Shown in pieces: positions 12,151 through 23,648 of a stretch of 64,000 bases of DNA. The DNA lies in assembly GCA_963457665.1 (NCBI GenBank), contig OY735203.1, positions 5,015,850-5,079,849 on the forward strand. The letters run 5' to 3'. Source of the stretch: Thysanoteuthis rhombus. Lineage: Eukaryota; Mollusca; Cephalopoda; Oegopsida; Thysanoteuthidae. Positions within the stretch are counted from its first letter, which is position 1. Every line of letters starts with the position of its first letter. The translations under genes and the position numbers were made by a program. The notes beneath the pieces were generated by a model. It worked only from the letters and a program-made list of their open reading frames with translations. It had not been told where the DNA came from and searched no databases.

Positions 12151-13082
12151 CCTTACTCAATGAGGGGAGTGTATGTGCAAAATTTCAAGTGTCTACTATG
12201 AACGGCAAGGACTGGGTAAAGTCCGGATAGATACATAGATAGATAGAACAATATAAATTTCAGAACACAAAAATAACTTAAACTCAGCAACAGTGATTAA
12301 ACTGGACTGTTGTGGGTAACACTGATTAATTATTCAAAATTAGAAACAGCACTACCTAGCCCTGTCTAATGCTGATACATTGGTGTCAGGGAAAGTCATC
12401 ACTAAAGTACTATCAATTCACAATCACAGAGTGTCATAGATCAAATGATGTATGGCAAAAGTGACTTAGTGGTGTCTAGTCTACATAATTCAAACAGAAG
12501 CAAAAGTTAATGTAATTTATTCATAAGTACTGTGAAAATGCCATCAAAATCAATGTATGGGCTCTGAAGGCTAAAGAACATTTACAATCTCAGACTTACC
12601 ATTTGAGATGGCTTTTTAGAATGATTATGCAGGTATTTGCTTTTATAATGAGAAGAATATTATTGTTATTTGCGATCGAAGTATGGATTTTATATGTGGA
12701 TTCATCAGAGATTTTTTACCTGTCCTAATTTGATGCCTCGCTGGCTATAGAGGCTTACCTGAGGAGGGGGGCGGACACCTCCCTCCTAACCCTGAATGAA
12801 GTTAGGCTGTAGAAGTTTTTATAGATAGTCATCCACCCACTGACTATTGACATTATTCAGTAACAAATCTCACTAAATGTTGGAAAAAGTCTCTTAAGGA
12901 ACCAAGTCCAAATCTCTAGCTTCTCATAAGTGCTGCCCCAGCTTCTTAATTTTAAGAGAAATTTCCAGCCTACTCACCAATTAACTTTTCAATAGTCCAT
13001 TCCAACTTTTTTCTCCCTAATGGTTTTAAGAGGGGGACAACTATAGATTTTCAAAATTTTACCATCAAAAGACAACTACTAA
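12151..13082. other. No gene; possible G-rich repeat piece
   Basis: Most of this shows nothing recognisable. A small G-rich patch at about 12755-12790 resembles the G-run segments of the R2-like repeats, but the match is too short to call. Confidence 0.35.
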
Positions 13083-13435
13083 ACATGAAGCATCCAGCCA
13101 TTTTGAATGTCTCAAGAACCAGTTGTCTGGCCTGAATGTAATTTGGCAACCAACAAGAATGGACCATTCTGTGCTAAATGAACATGCATTCTTCCGTGGT
13201 GTTACTCAGTCAGTATTGAGATGCCATTGATTGAACTTTTGTATTGTGTGACTGTTGCATTCGCAATCTTTAATGAAAACTTTGCAGACAGTTTAGAAAA
13301 GTTAAAGGCACACTGGAATGAGTGTGTGAGGTCCCAAGAGTATTTTGAAGAGGACTAAAGTACCATTGTAAGGCTATTTTTCTAATAATATCAAATGGCT
13401 GCATACTTTCCAAATAGACCTCATAAATGTAAACC
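13083..13435 (+). mobile_element. Mariner-type element, internally deleted
   Basis: The left edge GCATCCAGCCATTTTGAAT and the right edge AAATGGCTGCATACTTTCC are inverted relative to each other, as mariner terminal repeats are. Just before the right edge the + strand still reads roughly ECVRSQEYFEED. This resembles the C-terminal tail of mariner transposases, which commonly ends in a GDYFEGD-like motif. The transposase core is missing. The family also occurs at 11378-11560 and 36479-36987. Confidence 0.65.
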
Positions 13436-13524
13436 AAACAGTTGTGGCCATCTTGAAGCTAAAGGAATATTGTAAATGGATAGATGTTTCATAAAGAAAA
13501 AAAGTTGTTATGTGCATAAGAGAG

Positions 13525-13680
13525 GATTGTGCTTAACATCACAAGGAGAAATTATAAGACAGCACATTATATGAGAAAACAGGAGTCGAAGATATCATAG
13601 AAATCATTATAAAACTCAAATGGCAATGGGCTGGCCATGTTGCAAGAATCACAGTCAACCAGTGGATGTTAAAAGGGTGA
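13525..13680 (+). mobile_element. RTE-type LINE fragment, internally deleted
   Basis: Matches the conserved RTE C-terminal region around the tract reading LKWQWAGHVARI. It then jumps close to the 3' end (GTTAAAAGGGTGA). Most of the 3' part present in the intact relative at 40305-40960 is lost. The fragment lies ~90 bp downstream of a mariner-type element. Confidence 0.65.
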
Positions 13681-13884
13681 CAATGAATGTTTTATGATGT
13701 TGTTGGAACTAATAACAGATTTATTTAAACTGATGATTCATCTTAGCTTGGAAACACCACAATAATCATGAAGATCTGAATGTCGAATGATAAGCGTTTC
13801 TCTTGAATATATCTTTGAAAAAGCTCTGAATGAATAAGAATAAATGTGGTTGTGTCAGTTATTCACAATATGTTTCATCTATAA

Positions 13885-13930
13885 CAGGGTATCGCAAACC
13901 ATGGCCTGCGGGCCAAACCGGGCCAGCGAC
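13885..13930. mobile_element. hAT-type terminal motif
   Basis: The motif CAGGGTATCGCAAACCATGG followed by CCTGCGGGCCAA closely resembles the ends of many non-autonomous hAT elements. Such ends typically read as CAGGG..TC..CAAACTATGGCCCGCGGGCC. I could not find a matching inverted end nearby, so only one terminus is called. Confidence 0.5.
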
Positions 13931-14430
13931 TGACTTTATTGAATATTTGATATTGCATATAAATATCCTTTGTTTTTCCTTATCTATATTTGGCTTGCAA
14001 ACAGTAAAATCCAGCATTAAAAAATAAAACAAAAGTCTTGTTTTTGCAGTGGCCTCAAACAGATCCAAGTTTTAGAGCTAAAACTATTTTAGCAGAAAGT
14101 ATTCCTACCATTCTTTAAATATTCACACAATTTGAACCACAACTTGATAATACTTTGCTGAAAACAAAAAAGAAATTCATAGTTCTCATCGACTGATAGT
14201 ACATTGAAGTTTATGTAGGTATATATTCCAACAATGAAAAAATTGAAATAACTAAAAGACAAAAATGAGCTTGTATGATCATTGTTTCATTTTTGGGGGG
14301 TTTTGCTTTGGCCTGTAAAACATAAAAAACATTTTTAATCCAGTCTACTTCTCAAAGAGGTTTTATGACTATCTGTCAGATTGCCTTACTTCATCAAATC
14401 ATCACAAGGAATAGAAGCTTATACAGGCTT
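13931..14430. other. No gene seen
   Basis: Possibly the interior of the hAT-like element that starts at 13885, but no second terminus or coding trace is visible. Confidence 0.35.
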
Positions 14431-14700
14431 CCTCCATTATAACCCAGTTTGTTACAGCCTAGTTTCCGTTATAACACTGCTGAATAATGGATCCCATAAG
14501 ATCTAAATCATGCAAAAAAATTGCTATATTTATCTCCAAAATACCTAAATTAGCAACCCTGCTTATTGTGGTTTAGTTATAATGCAGCTAGCTTTCTTAG
14601 ACCCCAACACTCACTTTATAACAGCCTCTATCTTTAAAATACCAGTCTCCTCTCACCGAGCTAAATTTGCAAATCCTACTCCGTCAGAGTATTTACCAAC
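14431..14700. mobile_element. Possible pogo/Tigger-like DNA element
   Basis: The left edge TACAGGCTTCCTCCATTATA, followed by further TTATAAC words, is reminiscent of pogo/Tigger-type termini rich in CCTC..TTATAAC. No transposase trace and no matching right terminus were found, so the family is uncertain. Confidence 0.25.
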
Positions 14701-15339
14701 TTTCAGTAAAATGTAGCATTACTTGTTTACAGCCGGAGACTTGCAATCAGCAGTTGCTGATTCCCATCTGCTGTTAACTTGTCTGGAATAATGGGTCCAT
14801 GATATTTTTGGATTCTTCTCAATTTGGATAGGCAGGAGGAAAGAATTCATCTTGATTGGATGGTTTCAACATGCAACGGAAGCTTGGAAGCACCATTTAA
14901 GATCAATGTCAGCCTCACTTCCTCTTCCGCATCTGCTTGTAGAAGACGCTTGTTTGCCATCTTTCGAACACAGGGCATGTGGAAGTGTGTACATGTTAAT
15001 GTTTGTGTCATGTTGGGAGTAGTGTGTTAGTATATTGCTGGATGGCATATGTTTTTACCATTTTTTTTTTTTTTTGACTTGCTCATGTAACCAGAATGTC
15101 AATTGCCCTAATACGTAGGATCCTCGTGAGAGAAATATGTGGTTAAATTGTCTCTTTTGTTATGTGCTGAGATTTGGGCAGTGGACTGGAAAAAGACAAT
15201 CCAGTCATAGCCAAGTCAATATACAAGTGACTGGTCTCTTAAATCATTCACATGCTATATTAGAGGTAATGGAAGTAATATTTGCTTTGTCTGTCTGTCA
15301 GTCACTCTCTAACTCTTCATACAGAATTTTGTTTGGGTC
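14701..15339. other. No supported gene
   Basis: Contains a T14 run near 15061-15076 and short frames on both strands. Nothing is recognisable. Confidence 0.35.
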
Positions 15340-16790
15340 AGATTCTCTTTTGTTGTTCCTCCTCCCCCCCTCTCTCTCTGTCCTCTCATTCTCTTTCCCA
15401 CTATTAAATCCCAAACTCTCTCTGTCCCTCATCTGTCTCTCTTATCTGTTAATTCCTCTCTCTGTCCCTCATCTGTCCCACTCACCTGTTTCTCTGTGTG
15501 TCCCTGTCTCTCACTCACTCATCTCTCACTCACACTCTATCTCTCATTTTCTGTCCCTCTCCCATCTGTCAGTCATTCTCTGTACCTCTCACCTATATTT
15601 GTCCCTGTTTCTGTCCCTGTCTCTCTCTGCCTCCCACTCTCTGTGTGTCCTCCCACATTCTCTCTCTGTCTCTCTTTCTCTGTCCCTCTCTCCTATCTCT
15701 TACTCTGTATCTCCATCCCTCTTGACCCCTCTTCATCTATCCCATTCTGTCACTGTTCCTCTCTGTCTCTCACTCTCCCTGTTGCTCTCTCCTGTATCTA
15801 AGTGTTCCCTGTTCTCACTCTTTCTATCCCTCTCACTTCACTCTATCTATTCCTCTGTTCTGTCCCTCTCTTTTTCCCCTCATCTGTCCCTCACTCTCTT
15901 TGTCCTTTTCTTTTTTCATCCCTCTCTCTCCAGACTCTCTCGCCTGTCTTTCATAATATGCCCCTCTCCCTGTATCTGTCCCTCTCGCTCTCTCTCCCCC
16001 TTCCCTCACTATCCCTTGCTCTCTCCCATCCTTCACTCTATTCCTTTCTCCTGTTCCCCACCCTCTCTCTCTTTCTCACTCCTATATCTCTCTCTGCTCA
16101 GTCTCCCTGTCCCTCTCTTTCTGCGTCCCTCTCTTTCTCTGTCCCTCTCTTTCTCTGTCTTCTGTCCCATTTACCTGTTCCTCATGTTGCTCTTACCTGT
16201 TTCTCACTCCCTTTTCCTCTCACTCTCCCTATCCCTCTGTGCTGTATCTCACTCTCCCTGTCCCTCTGTGCTGTATCTCACTCTCCCTGTCCCTCTGTGC
16301 TGTATCTCACTCTCCCTGTCCCTCTGTGCTGTATCTCACTCTCCCTGTCCCTCTGTGCTGTCTCTCACTCTCCCTGTTCCTCTCTGCTGTCTCTCACTCT
16401 CCCTGTTCCTCTCTGCTGTCTCTCACTCTCCCTGTCCCTCTCTGCTGTATCTCACTCTCCCTGTCCCTCTCTGCTGTCTCTCACTCTCCCTGTCCCTCTC
16501 TGCTGTCTCTCACTCTCCCTGTTCCTCTCTGCTGTCTCTCACTCTCCCTGTTCCTCTCTGCTGTCTCTCACTCTCCCTGTCCCTCTCTCCTGTCTCTCAC
16601 TTTCCCTGTCCCTCTCTCCTGTCTCTCACTCTCCCTGTCCCTCTCTCCTGTCCCCTTTCACAGTGCCAGTCTCTCTCACCCCCCTCTCTATCCCTCACTC
16701 TCTCCTGCCCTTCTTCTTCTCTCTCTGCCTTCCTCTGGTACCTCTATCCCTCCCTCCCTACTCTTTCATTTCTTTCCCATTAAAACTTTC
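15340..16790 (+). repeat. 1.4-kb CT-rich (polypyrimidine) low-complexity block
   Basis: The + strand is dominated by CTCT, TCCC and CTGTCCCT words over ~1.4 kb. The long open frames (up to ~548 codons) exist because stop codons need purines, which this strand lacks. They encode Ser/Leu/Pro-rich low-complexity sequence and should not be annotated as proteins. Long homopurine-homopyrimidine tracts of this type can form H-DNA. Confidence 0.9.
16221..16655 (+). repeat. 29-bp minisatellite, 15 units
   Basis: Within the CT-rich block the word CACTCTCCCT recurs with a 29-bp period, from 16221 to the last unit at 16627. Units drift along the array. Early ones carry CCCTCTGTGCTGTAT, middle ones TTCCTCTCTGCTGTCT or CCCTCTCTGCTGTCT, and the last CCCTCTCTCCTGTC. 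That gradient suggests growth by local duplication. Because 29 is not a multiple of 3, every frame is visited, which argues against coding. Confidence 0.9.
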
Positions 16791-16982
16791 CATTTTCGGC
16801 TACATCATTCTATCCAAATCATTCCCCTATTTCTATTTTCACTACAATCAAGCGATGTCTGCCACAAGGCTACATATTTGAAGCAACCAGTAAGAATCAT
16901 ATTTATTCAGTTCTATTGCATATTTTACCAAATGAACAACAAAGGAATTCTCATCAATTTGGAACAAATTATGACTGTTCAG

Positions 16983-17355
16983 TTCGGAGTTTAATTTACA
17001 ATCCAAGTGTATTCTAAATTGGTCCCTTAGTATTTGTCCAACAGTTGTTCATGCTTGTCCTTTGAAAATCATACTTTTTAGTGATCAAAACCAAAAAAAA
17101 AGGCGCGAGAAGTAATTTTTGTTCACTGATCATCCTTTTTGTAACTTTTTCATTGATCACCCCCTACTTGCTGCCAAAAGATATTGGAGACATGACAATT
17201 TCTATTGAGTGCTTTTTGGGGATCATGGCCCAACAAAAGGTGATGGAAGTCATTTTTGTTCATTTATCACCCTCTATTCCAAATTTTTCATTGATCATCC
17301 TCTACATGCTGCCAAAAGATGTTGGAAACGTGATGATTTCTGATGAGTGACTAAC
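16983..17355 (-). repeat. R1 interspersed repeat with duplicated head
   Basis: Minus-strand R1 starting in the TTCTAAATTGGTCCCTTAGT block. The head portion occurs twice in tandem. Both copies carry CCAACAAAAGG or its variant, TTTTTCATTGATCA and CTGCCAAAAGATRTTGGA (about 17090-17210 and 17228-17350). The terminal half containing AGCCAGCC is missing. Confidence 0.8.
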
Positions 17356-17640
17356 CAGAAGTTTTTTCCAAAATGTGTAGCTCCTGTATTCAATTGATAG
17401 GAGTGAGTGCTCGAAGCAGGTTTCTGAATCCAGACACATAATGTCAACAGGTTAATCAGTGTCTCTACTGAAGCAAGTTTTTTTTTCTTTTTGCACGAAC
17501 CAACATTTTATGTTTTGTTTCTTTAGTTTGTGCAAAATTTCCATTTGACTCTAAGATGCACATTGTTTTCCTCCTTGTCATTTTAGAAAAATGAGTTGCG
17601 AGTACATTTTGGACATTCATGACATCTCATTCACTGTGAA
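17356..17640. other. No gene seen
   Basis: AT-rich, no supported feature. Confidence 0.4.
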
Positions 17641-18065
17641 ACTTAAATGGCTTGGTCAAGGGCATGGCTGGGGGATGGGGGGGGGCTTCTCCCTCCAACA
17701 TTTAGTGTATTGGTTCCTACCTTGGGGGCCACAGACCCTTAGGATTAAGAAAGGTATTACTGAGGGTCTATCAGCAGACCTCTAAAAAGCCATGGTTCTA
17801 TGAGTTTATCCCGTGGGCAGTCCTTTCAAAAGCAATGATGTAGATGTGACTGCTTGAGGGAATCCCTCAAACATTTAGTGAAATTTGTGATTGTATAATG
17901 TTAGTAGAAATGCAGTAGGTGAACTACTATTCATTAAGCTTTTGAGCACCCCTTCCATTTGGAGCGACTTTAAATCGCCCCCCCCCCACTACATCCGTTT
18001 ACTACATGGTGTCATTGTAGTCCTATAAATTCCTTGAATTTGCTTCAGAGATTTTGGTCAACTCA
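17641..18065. repeat. Dispersed repeat R2
   Basis: A G-run and C-run containing element. The block CATTTAGTGAAATTTGTGAT plus TGTATAATGTTAGTAG is shared with 35315-35360 (CATTTAGTGACATTTTTGAT) and in part with 18930-18965. It does not code for protein. It could be a SINE or MITE, and its ends are not resolved. Confidence 0.55.
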
Positions 18066-18289
18066 AGTTAGAATTTTCATGAAATATCATCATTATTTTG
18101 CCTCACAATAAAGTATTTGCATGCAATGTTTCTCATTATGTTAGAAAAAAAATGTGTGTGTGTGTCTGAAATGTTTTGAGATAAGACCAGGGACTTTCTT
18201 TTCATTGCATGTGGTGATGATGACATCTGATTCATGGTGGTCACGCTGGGTTTCAACAATACCTCCACATCCAATCCATCTGCCTAGAA

Positions 18290-18365
18290 ATATTTGATTA
18301 AAACCAGGTTGGGCCCAACTCTTTATTAGGCCCAAAGCAGAATTTGATTTAAAGGCCCCCACTGC
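18290..18365. repeat. GC-rich repeat fragment (R2-like)
   Basis: A short block with GGTTGGGCCCAACTC and AAGGCCCCCACTGCC resembles, in reverse, the GGGGCCCAATAGGGGGTTGG block at 8461. Likely another piece of the same diverged family. Confidence 0.3.
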
Positions 18366-18884
18366 CTTGGAATAGCAAACACTATGCCTCGGGCTGACTC
18401 TGATTAAAAGATATCACAATGAAATGAGGTGTTCTATCTAGTTGTAATCAAAATTCATCCTTGCCATCGAATTACTAAAGAATTCCTGGCACAGTGGATT
18501 CTCGGAGTATGAAGTATGGTGAACGTAAAAAGTATCTGATGTCACCTTGAAAATTGACAGAATTCGGACCAAAGATTGGACGAAAGATTTCGGATTTTTG
18601 TACATTACTTTTCAATGTTCTTCCTGGTTTCAAAATTTTTTCATATTGTATTTCTTTAATCTTTGGTTTAAATCCTGTGAATTTTGAAGCTGTATGAGGA
18701 TGTTGAAAGTAACTTTTTGTAAAGTATCAGATACCTTTTGCAATCACTGTATACGTGTCTACATTTTTGAGGATATCCAGGAATTCATGAATCCTTAAAT
18801 ATTTTAGAATTTATTTTCAATTTGCTTCCGAGTTTGTATTTTCTTTCTCTATTCTGATGGATTACATATGTGTGTGTGTGTGTA

Positions 18885-18990
18885 CATTGGTGTAGCTGGA
18901 GATTTGCAGGCCTGGAGGGCTTGGTTTCTTCAGTGTTTAATGAGGTTTGTTATTGTATAATTGCCCCCTCCATCCTCCTTTTCTGCATTC
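18885..18990. repeat. Dispersed repeat R2, partial
   Basis: Carries GGAGATTTGCAGGCCTGGAG and TTGTTATTGTATAATTG, which align with the R2-type segment at 35275-35360 (AGAGATTTGTCAGCCTGAGC). A short (GT)n run (18870-18882) lies immediately upstream. Confidence 0.45.
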
Positions 18991-19462
18991 ATGCTTGTGT
19001 GTGTGTCAGTGTGAGTGTTTCTCTCTCTCTCTCAGCTATAATAGTAATCCGTTCTCTCGACTCTTTGCTTGTCCACCACTCAGAAACAGAACTTTCTTTC
19101 ATGTGATTTTGTATTTTCTCGCTTTTCAAATAATAATTCAGCTCACTTTCTCTCACTTTTTGTTCCTTGGAGAATACTCCCATGTTTCTCCAAGCTTCAG
19201 TTTTTCTCCTTTTCTTGCCTTTTTGATTCTTTAAGCATCTTATCTTTCCTTCCTTCTTGTCTGTCGTATTTTACAAGTATTTCTTTCGATTTATCCTCTC
19301 TTTTTTCTATCATTATACACTTCTGTTTCTCTCCTTCCTCTTTGGTCATAAATTGCTTTGTAGCATCCTCTTATTGATTTAACTGAAACTTTAATTGTTC
19401 TTTCCTTATTTTCAACTGAATTCATTGCATCTTCCAGAGCATGGATAGAAATAAACGGGAAG
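18991..19462. other. No gene; pyrimidine-rich
   Basis: A moderately CT-rich + strand gives several overlapping frames without motifs. I do not call any of them. Confidence 0.4.
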
Positions 19463-19612
19463 GTACATGGGGGTGCGGCATATACCTACTTTTCAATTTT
19501 CAGGTTTTTTTAATGTCCAGTCTCTACTAATGGAGTCATTACCGAATACCTAGTCCCCGAAAAACCCCAGCCTTACCCAATACCTTGTTCCCAAAACCCA
19601 TTTCCATCACTC
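19463..19612. repeat. Dispersed repeat R4, copy 2
   Basis: Second copy of the segment at 5797-5945. It shares CCAGCCTTACCCAATACCTT and GTTCCCAAAACCCATTTCC in the same orientation. Confidence 0.6.
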
Positions 19613-19940
19613 CAAAACATGCATTGAACACATTTGCTGCTTATTTTAGTACTGGATGGACTCATTAAAATGGATTTTGTTCGAGGGCAAAGAGACTTAC
19701 AAGCCCCCCCCCCTTCCTCCACATCATTATCTTTGTTATAGTGTAGAAAAAAAAAGCCTAATTTGTTCCACTGGAGTCATTATTATTTAAATTGTTGAAC
19801 TAGTTTTATGAACAAATGTTTGAAACCTTAAAACTGGAGCTAACCTTAATGATGATGGCTCTGAGGGATAATTACAGTAAGAGGTGTGGAAGCCATTGGC
19901 TTGCATTCTTTCATTTTTGAAAGAAATGGAGAACTGACAA

Positions 19941-20070
19941 GCATACCAACGGAAATTATGGAGTGATCGATGAAAAACTTGGGGAAAGGCGGTGATCAAT
20001 GAATAAATTGCATCACTGGCCTCTTGTTGTGCTGTGATCAATGGAAAAAGTCTGAATTTTAAAAAAAAAA
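19941..20070 (+). repeat. R1 interspersed repeat, 5' fragment
   Basis: Contains GAGTGATCGATGAAAAACTT, GGTGATCAATGAATAAATTG, TTGTTGTGCTGTGATCAATG and AAAGTCTGAATTTT in R1 order. The remainder is absent. Confidence 0.7.
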
Positions 20071-21196
20071 GATTAAAAAAGAAAGGAAGGAAGGTCATGA
20101 CAAAATCATGAAAGACAATGTAAAAGACACGTGATCACAAATCAATGCATCAAAATTTGAAGTCATTTAAAAAAATTTCTATCAAAGAATAAATATGATC
20201 AGAATGAATTCTATTTATGACATCAATGGCATTTCTCAAAACATCTAAAATAGAGCAAAATAACATCTAGAAACATCTAGATTCTGGAGAATCTAGGTAC
20301 AATAAACCTAGCAAAATACCCCCCCCCACTTTTTTTCCAAAAATAAAGAAAAAAAAATTTGTTGGAGGGGTTAGGGGGAGTACTGATGCTAATTTTCAAG
20401 TCTGTTGACAAATCAATATGGCTGTGAGTGCTGGAACACACAAACACATGCACAGAGATAAAAGGATAAAAACCTTTACCAAAAAAAAAACAAACTGAAA
20501 ACTAGCTTTTATAACTGTCCAATCTCTCTTTATTTCTCTCTTTCTCACTTCCTTTTCCTTTCTTTCAATTTCTTTCTTCTTTTCTTCTTTTAGTTGATTG
20601 TTGATGCAGGAATATAATCTCTTTGTCTTTTTTTCCTTCTCTCTCTATCCAACATTCTAATCTTTTCACTTTTTAGTCTTAACCAGAAATCTGAAATTGT
20701 CATTGTTAGGTGCAGAAAATAAAGTCAAAACACAGTAGAGGCCAAGGAAAAGTGACAAAATCCAAATGAAACCATAGGACACATACAAAAGAAAAGCATG
20801 ACCCCAAAATTTTCCATAGTCTCATTACTTTGTTAAATATTCTAATTTTGGTATGGCACAGTTAGAAGCAGCCTTAAAGCAACCCTCACATAGCCGTGGA
20901 ACATGTATCTTCATCACTGTCTTCTGAACTATTGAAAAAATGCATGTGTGCATCTTCCAGGAATATGTGTTATTAAAATTTTTTCCCCAAAGCAATTTTG
21001 AATAAAAAATTATGACTGCATGCAACAAATATTGCTATTCATGATAAGTCTATTGAAAGTCAATAGCTTAGAGTACTTGCCCATCGAATATAGAGTCGTC
21101 AAGATGATAATTATACCCCAAATAAATATGAAGCAAAATTCTCCCGCAATTAATTAGTATAAAGATTTACGTATAAATGAAGTGGCACAAGCTTCA
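20071..21196. other. No supported gene
   Basis: Contains a poly-C run (20322-20328), a CT-rich patch near 20521-20590 and AT-rich DNA. Nothing is recognised on either strand. Confidence 0.4.
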
Positions 21197-21600
21197 TTAG
21201 TCACTCAATAGAAACTGTCACGTGACCGATGACTTTCAGTGTTTAGGTGATCAATTAAAATATTAGAAAAAGGGGTAATCAGTGGATAAGTTACTTCTCT
21301 CATATTTTGTTGGGCAATGATCACTAAAAAGTCTGAATTTAAGATAAAGAACATGTGTGAATGTTGCCGGACTCAAATTGCGGGATCAATTTAGCATAAA
21401 CTTACATTGTAAATTGAATCTGCCCACCAAAAATATCTCCAGGAGGAGAATTTTCTGCAAAAAAATGTTTTTCCTTGACATAATAATGAATGATTCTTCA
21501 GCCCTATAGCTCCATTGGTGTGGGCTGTATGCATGATACATAGTCAGCCAGCTAGACTGACTTGAAAACTGAGAGAAACCTATGTTGACAGTTTTTTTAC
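21197..21600 (+). repeat. R1 interspersed repeat, near full length
   Basis: Runs from TTAGTCACTCAATAGAAACT through the TGATCAATTAAAATATTAG, TTAGCATAAACTTACATTG and TAGCTCCATTGGTGTGG blocks to AGAGAAACCTATGTTGACAG. The last ~15 bp of the consensus are lost. Confidence 0.85.
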
Positions 21601-22801
21601 AGTATCATGAGTATAGTCAACATAGAATCATTTTGGGTTGGCTAAAACAGCAGCATAATGAAAGTTGCTATCTTATATATAAGCCTGTGCTACATTTTGT
21701 TAGGGAGTTGGTTTCCCTTAAATGTTTATATATTCATTTATTGAATATAAAGTCTTTCTGGCCATCATGAATGATATTTTTTTGCACCATGTTTCTTTGA
21801 AGATAAATTCAATTAACTCATATCCTCTAGAAAATTTCATTTGAAAGTTCCCAGAATTGTCCCTTTAATTCATTTGTTATACTGTGTCTAAAGCAAATAG
21901 ATTTATAAAACTAATTGAATCCTGCAGTGATTTGAATGTCATTTGAATGTCAAAACATGGTGGTAAGCAGGCAAATGACATATCCATTAGGCCATCATTT
22001 GGCTGCTTGAACTTAGAATGAAATTAACTTCCGAATGCTACATAAAGAGTTTGGAGTCACTTTCAAAGTTTAAACACTATAATCATTCCAGTTATTCTTT
22101 TCAACAAATATCATTATTATTGGGGTGTAAATATCATAGAGGAAAAATAAGAGTAACATTCTTTAGATGTCTTTATTAGACGCTTTCTGGTTGATTGTTT
22201 GGCCAGTTGGTGGTGCGGTCACAGCTGTTAAACAACAGAAATAGGAAGGAAGGAAGAGGTGTGTTGTGATTAAGAAATGTGATGTCAAAAATGGCCTCTC
22301 ACAATTTTTATTGTAAATCATACTTTCAGAATATTTTCATATTTTACAAGTATAAGAATCAATTAGCTCAAAGACTACTTGCTCTTCTTCCTTCTCCTCC
22401 TCCTCCTGCTACAAATGTTGAACGCATCATTGAACTCATGGTTCTTATTCATTACATACAAGGAATGCTACATTAAGTCAACAGACAGATTTTCTCTACT
22501 GTTTACACTATTTTTTAACAAACTGATTTTTTTTCCATAATTTTTCCAAGTAATATCGGTGTACTCCTAAAAGCTCTCACCACTTCAGAGATCTTTTTTA
22601 ATAAATGTAACATTTTCTCTTTCATAAATTTTTACTACATTTTAAGTGGGAACTGGACAGTCATCTCTTAAGTTTTCTTAAAAATTTTATTACGTTTTAA
22701 CAGGACAGCCGATTAGTTGAATTAGTCATTTATATTTTATTCTATTTTTCTAAAATAATGTTAGTGAGATGCTCTTGAAATTGCTAAATTTTATTCACGA
22801 G
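21601..22801. other. Upstream of the HEAT exons; no further exon called
   Basis: I looked for earlier exons of the HEAT-repeat gene here. The frame 22279-22476 contains a short Pro-rich tract (LPSPPPPATNVERII) but ends without a GT donor in the right phase, so it is not called. The region may be promoter, 5' UTR or intron. Confidence 0.3.
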
Positions 22802-22887
22802 CATGGAAGATTTGAATGAAAGGAGACATCGATCAGTGAAGGAAAGGAAGGCCAGGCTAAGAGCTCGAGACAAAGCTGAAAAAAAGA
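22802..22887 (+). CDS. HEAT-repeat protein, upstream exon (partial gene)
   Basis: A candidate exon lies between an AG acceptor at 22800-22801 and a good donor (GTAAGA at 22888). In the frame starting at ATG 22803 it encodes 28 codons, beginning MEDLNERRHRSVKERKARLR. They are very rich in Lys/Arg/Glu, as in a charged linker or coiled segment. The exon ends one base into a codon. The next exon begins with TG and completes that codon as ATG, so the phases fit the HEAT-coding frame of 23697-24022. An in-frame stop at 22785-22787 limits extension upstream. Hence this is either the first coding exon, with ATG 22803 as start, or an internal exon using the weak acceptor. The pyrimidine tract before the acceptor is poor, which lowers confidence. 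Confidence 0.45.
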
Positions 22888-22896
22888 GTAAGATGT

Positions 22897-23059
22897 AATT
22901 AGAAACTATCAACCAAAACTGTCAACATTTTTAAAATTTTTCAATTGAGGCTGGCAATCTATCTCTCAGACTAGTTATCTATCTATCTATCAATGTGTCG
23001 GGCAAACAAGCCGTACCAAAGGAGCTACAGCACTGAAAATTTAGACATTTACTCCTTAG
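22897..23059 (-). repeat. R1 repeat inside the HEAT-gene intron, first part
   Basis: Minus-strand R1 starts ~9 bp after the donor with ATTAGAAACTATCAACC. It continues through ACTGTCAAC, a short (TATC)n run and GACATTTACTCCTTAG, where an RTE LINE interrupts it. Confidence 0.75.
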
Positions 23060-23339
23060 ACAAAAGTCAGAGATATCATAGAAACAGAAAACTCAAATGG
23101 CTATAGGCTGGCCATGTTACAAAAATGTCAGACAATCGTTTGACATCATGACTCACAATGTGGATCCCCCGAGATCATATGTGAAATTGTAGCCAACTGA
23201 AAGTAAGATTGTGTGACGGGCTAGAGAAATTCAGAAAGTACTGGCTCTGCAATTCCCATGATGAATAAGTTTGGCAAATCTTGAAGAAAGTCAATGTCCA
23301 TCGATGGATGCTAAAAACATAATGATGATGATGATGATG
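23060..23339 (+). mobile_element. RTE-type LINE fragment nested in an intronic R1
   Basis: The fragment resembles the RTE C-terminal region. It has a degraded tract corresponding to LKWRWAGRIARM, a TGGATCCCCCGAGATCA block, GAAATTCAGAAAGTACTGGC and a clean (GATGAT)n tail. Several stops and frameshifts make it dead. R1 flanks it on both sides, so the LINE is the younger insertion. It is on the same strand as the host gene and opposite to R1. Confidence 0.8.
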
Positions 23340-23648
23340 CATGGGAAAAGGTTTTTTTTTTTTTTGTTTTTTTTAATGCTCTCCTAAAATAGTTTCTTTG
23401 AAAGGGGGGATCCAATTTGCAATCTTTGTTTCTGCTAGATTGGTCCCTTAGTTTGTGTTGAGCAGCATTCATGCCAGCTTTTTGAGAATTCAGACGTTTG
23501 TAATGAGCACCACCCAACAAAATGCGGTACAAGTAATTTATTCATTTATACATCTTTTTCCAACTTTTTTATTGATCATTGCCAAAAAGAGATGCTGCCT
23601 AAAAGTTGTCGGTCATGTGAGGGTTTCTTTTGAATGAAGAACCAGACC
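23340..23648 (-). repeat. R1 repeat inside the HEAT-gene intron, second part
   Basis: R1 resumes after the LINE tail with the poly-T block. It then shows CTAGATTGGTCCCTTAGTTT, CCAACAAAATGCGG and GATGCTGCCTAAAAGTTG, and ends near GAAGAACCAGACC. The acceptor of the next exon is only ~48 bp further on. Confidence 0.8.

Noticed and set aside
15137-16994. Long open frames (up to ~548 codons) on the + strand
   Set aside because: They run through a polypyrimidine block in all three frames and encode Ser/Leu/Pro low-complexity sequence. The lack of stops follows from the lack of purines.
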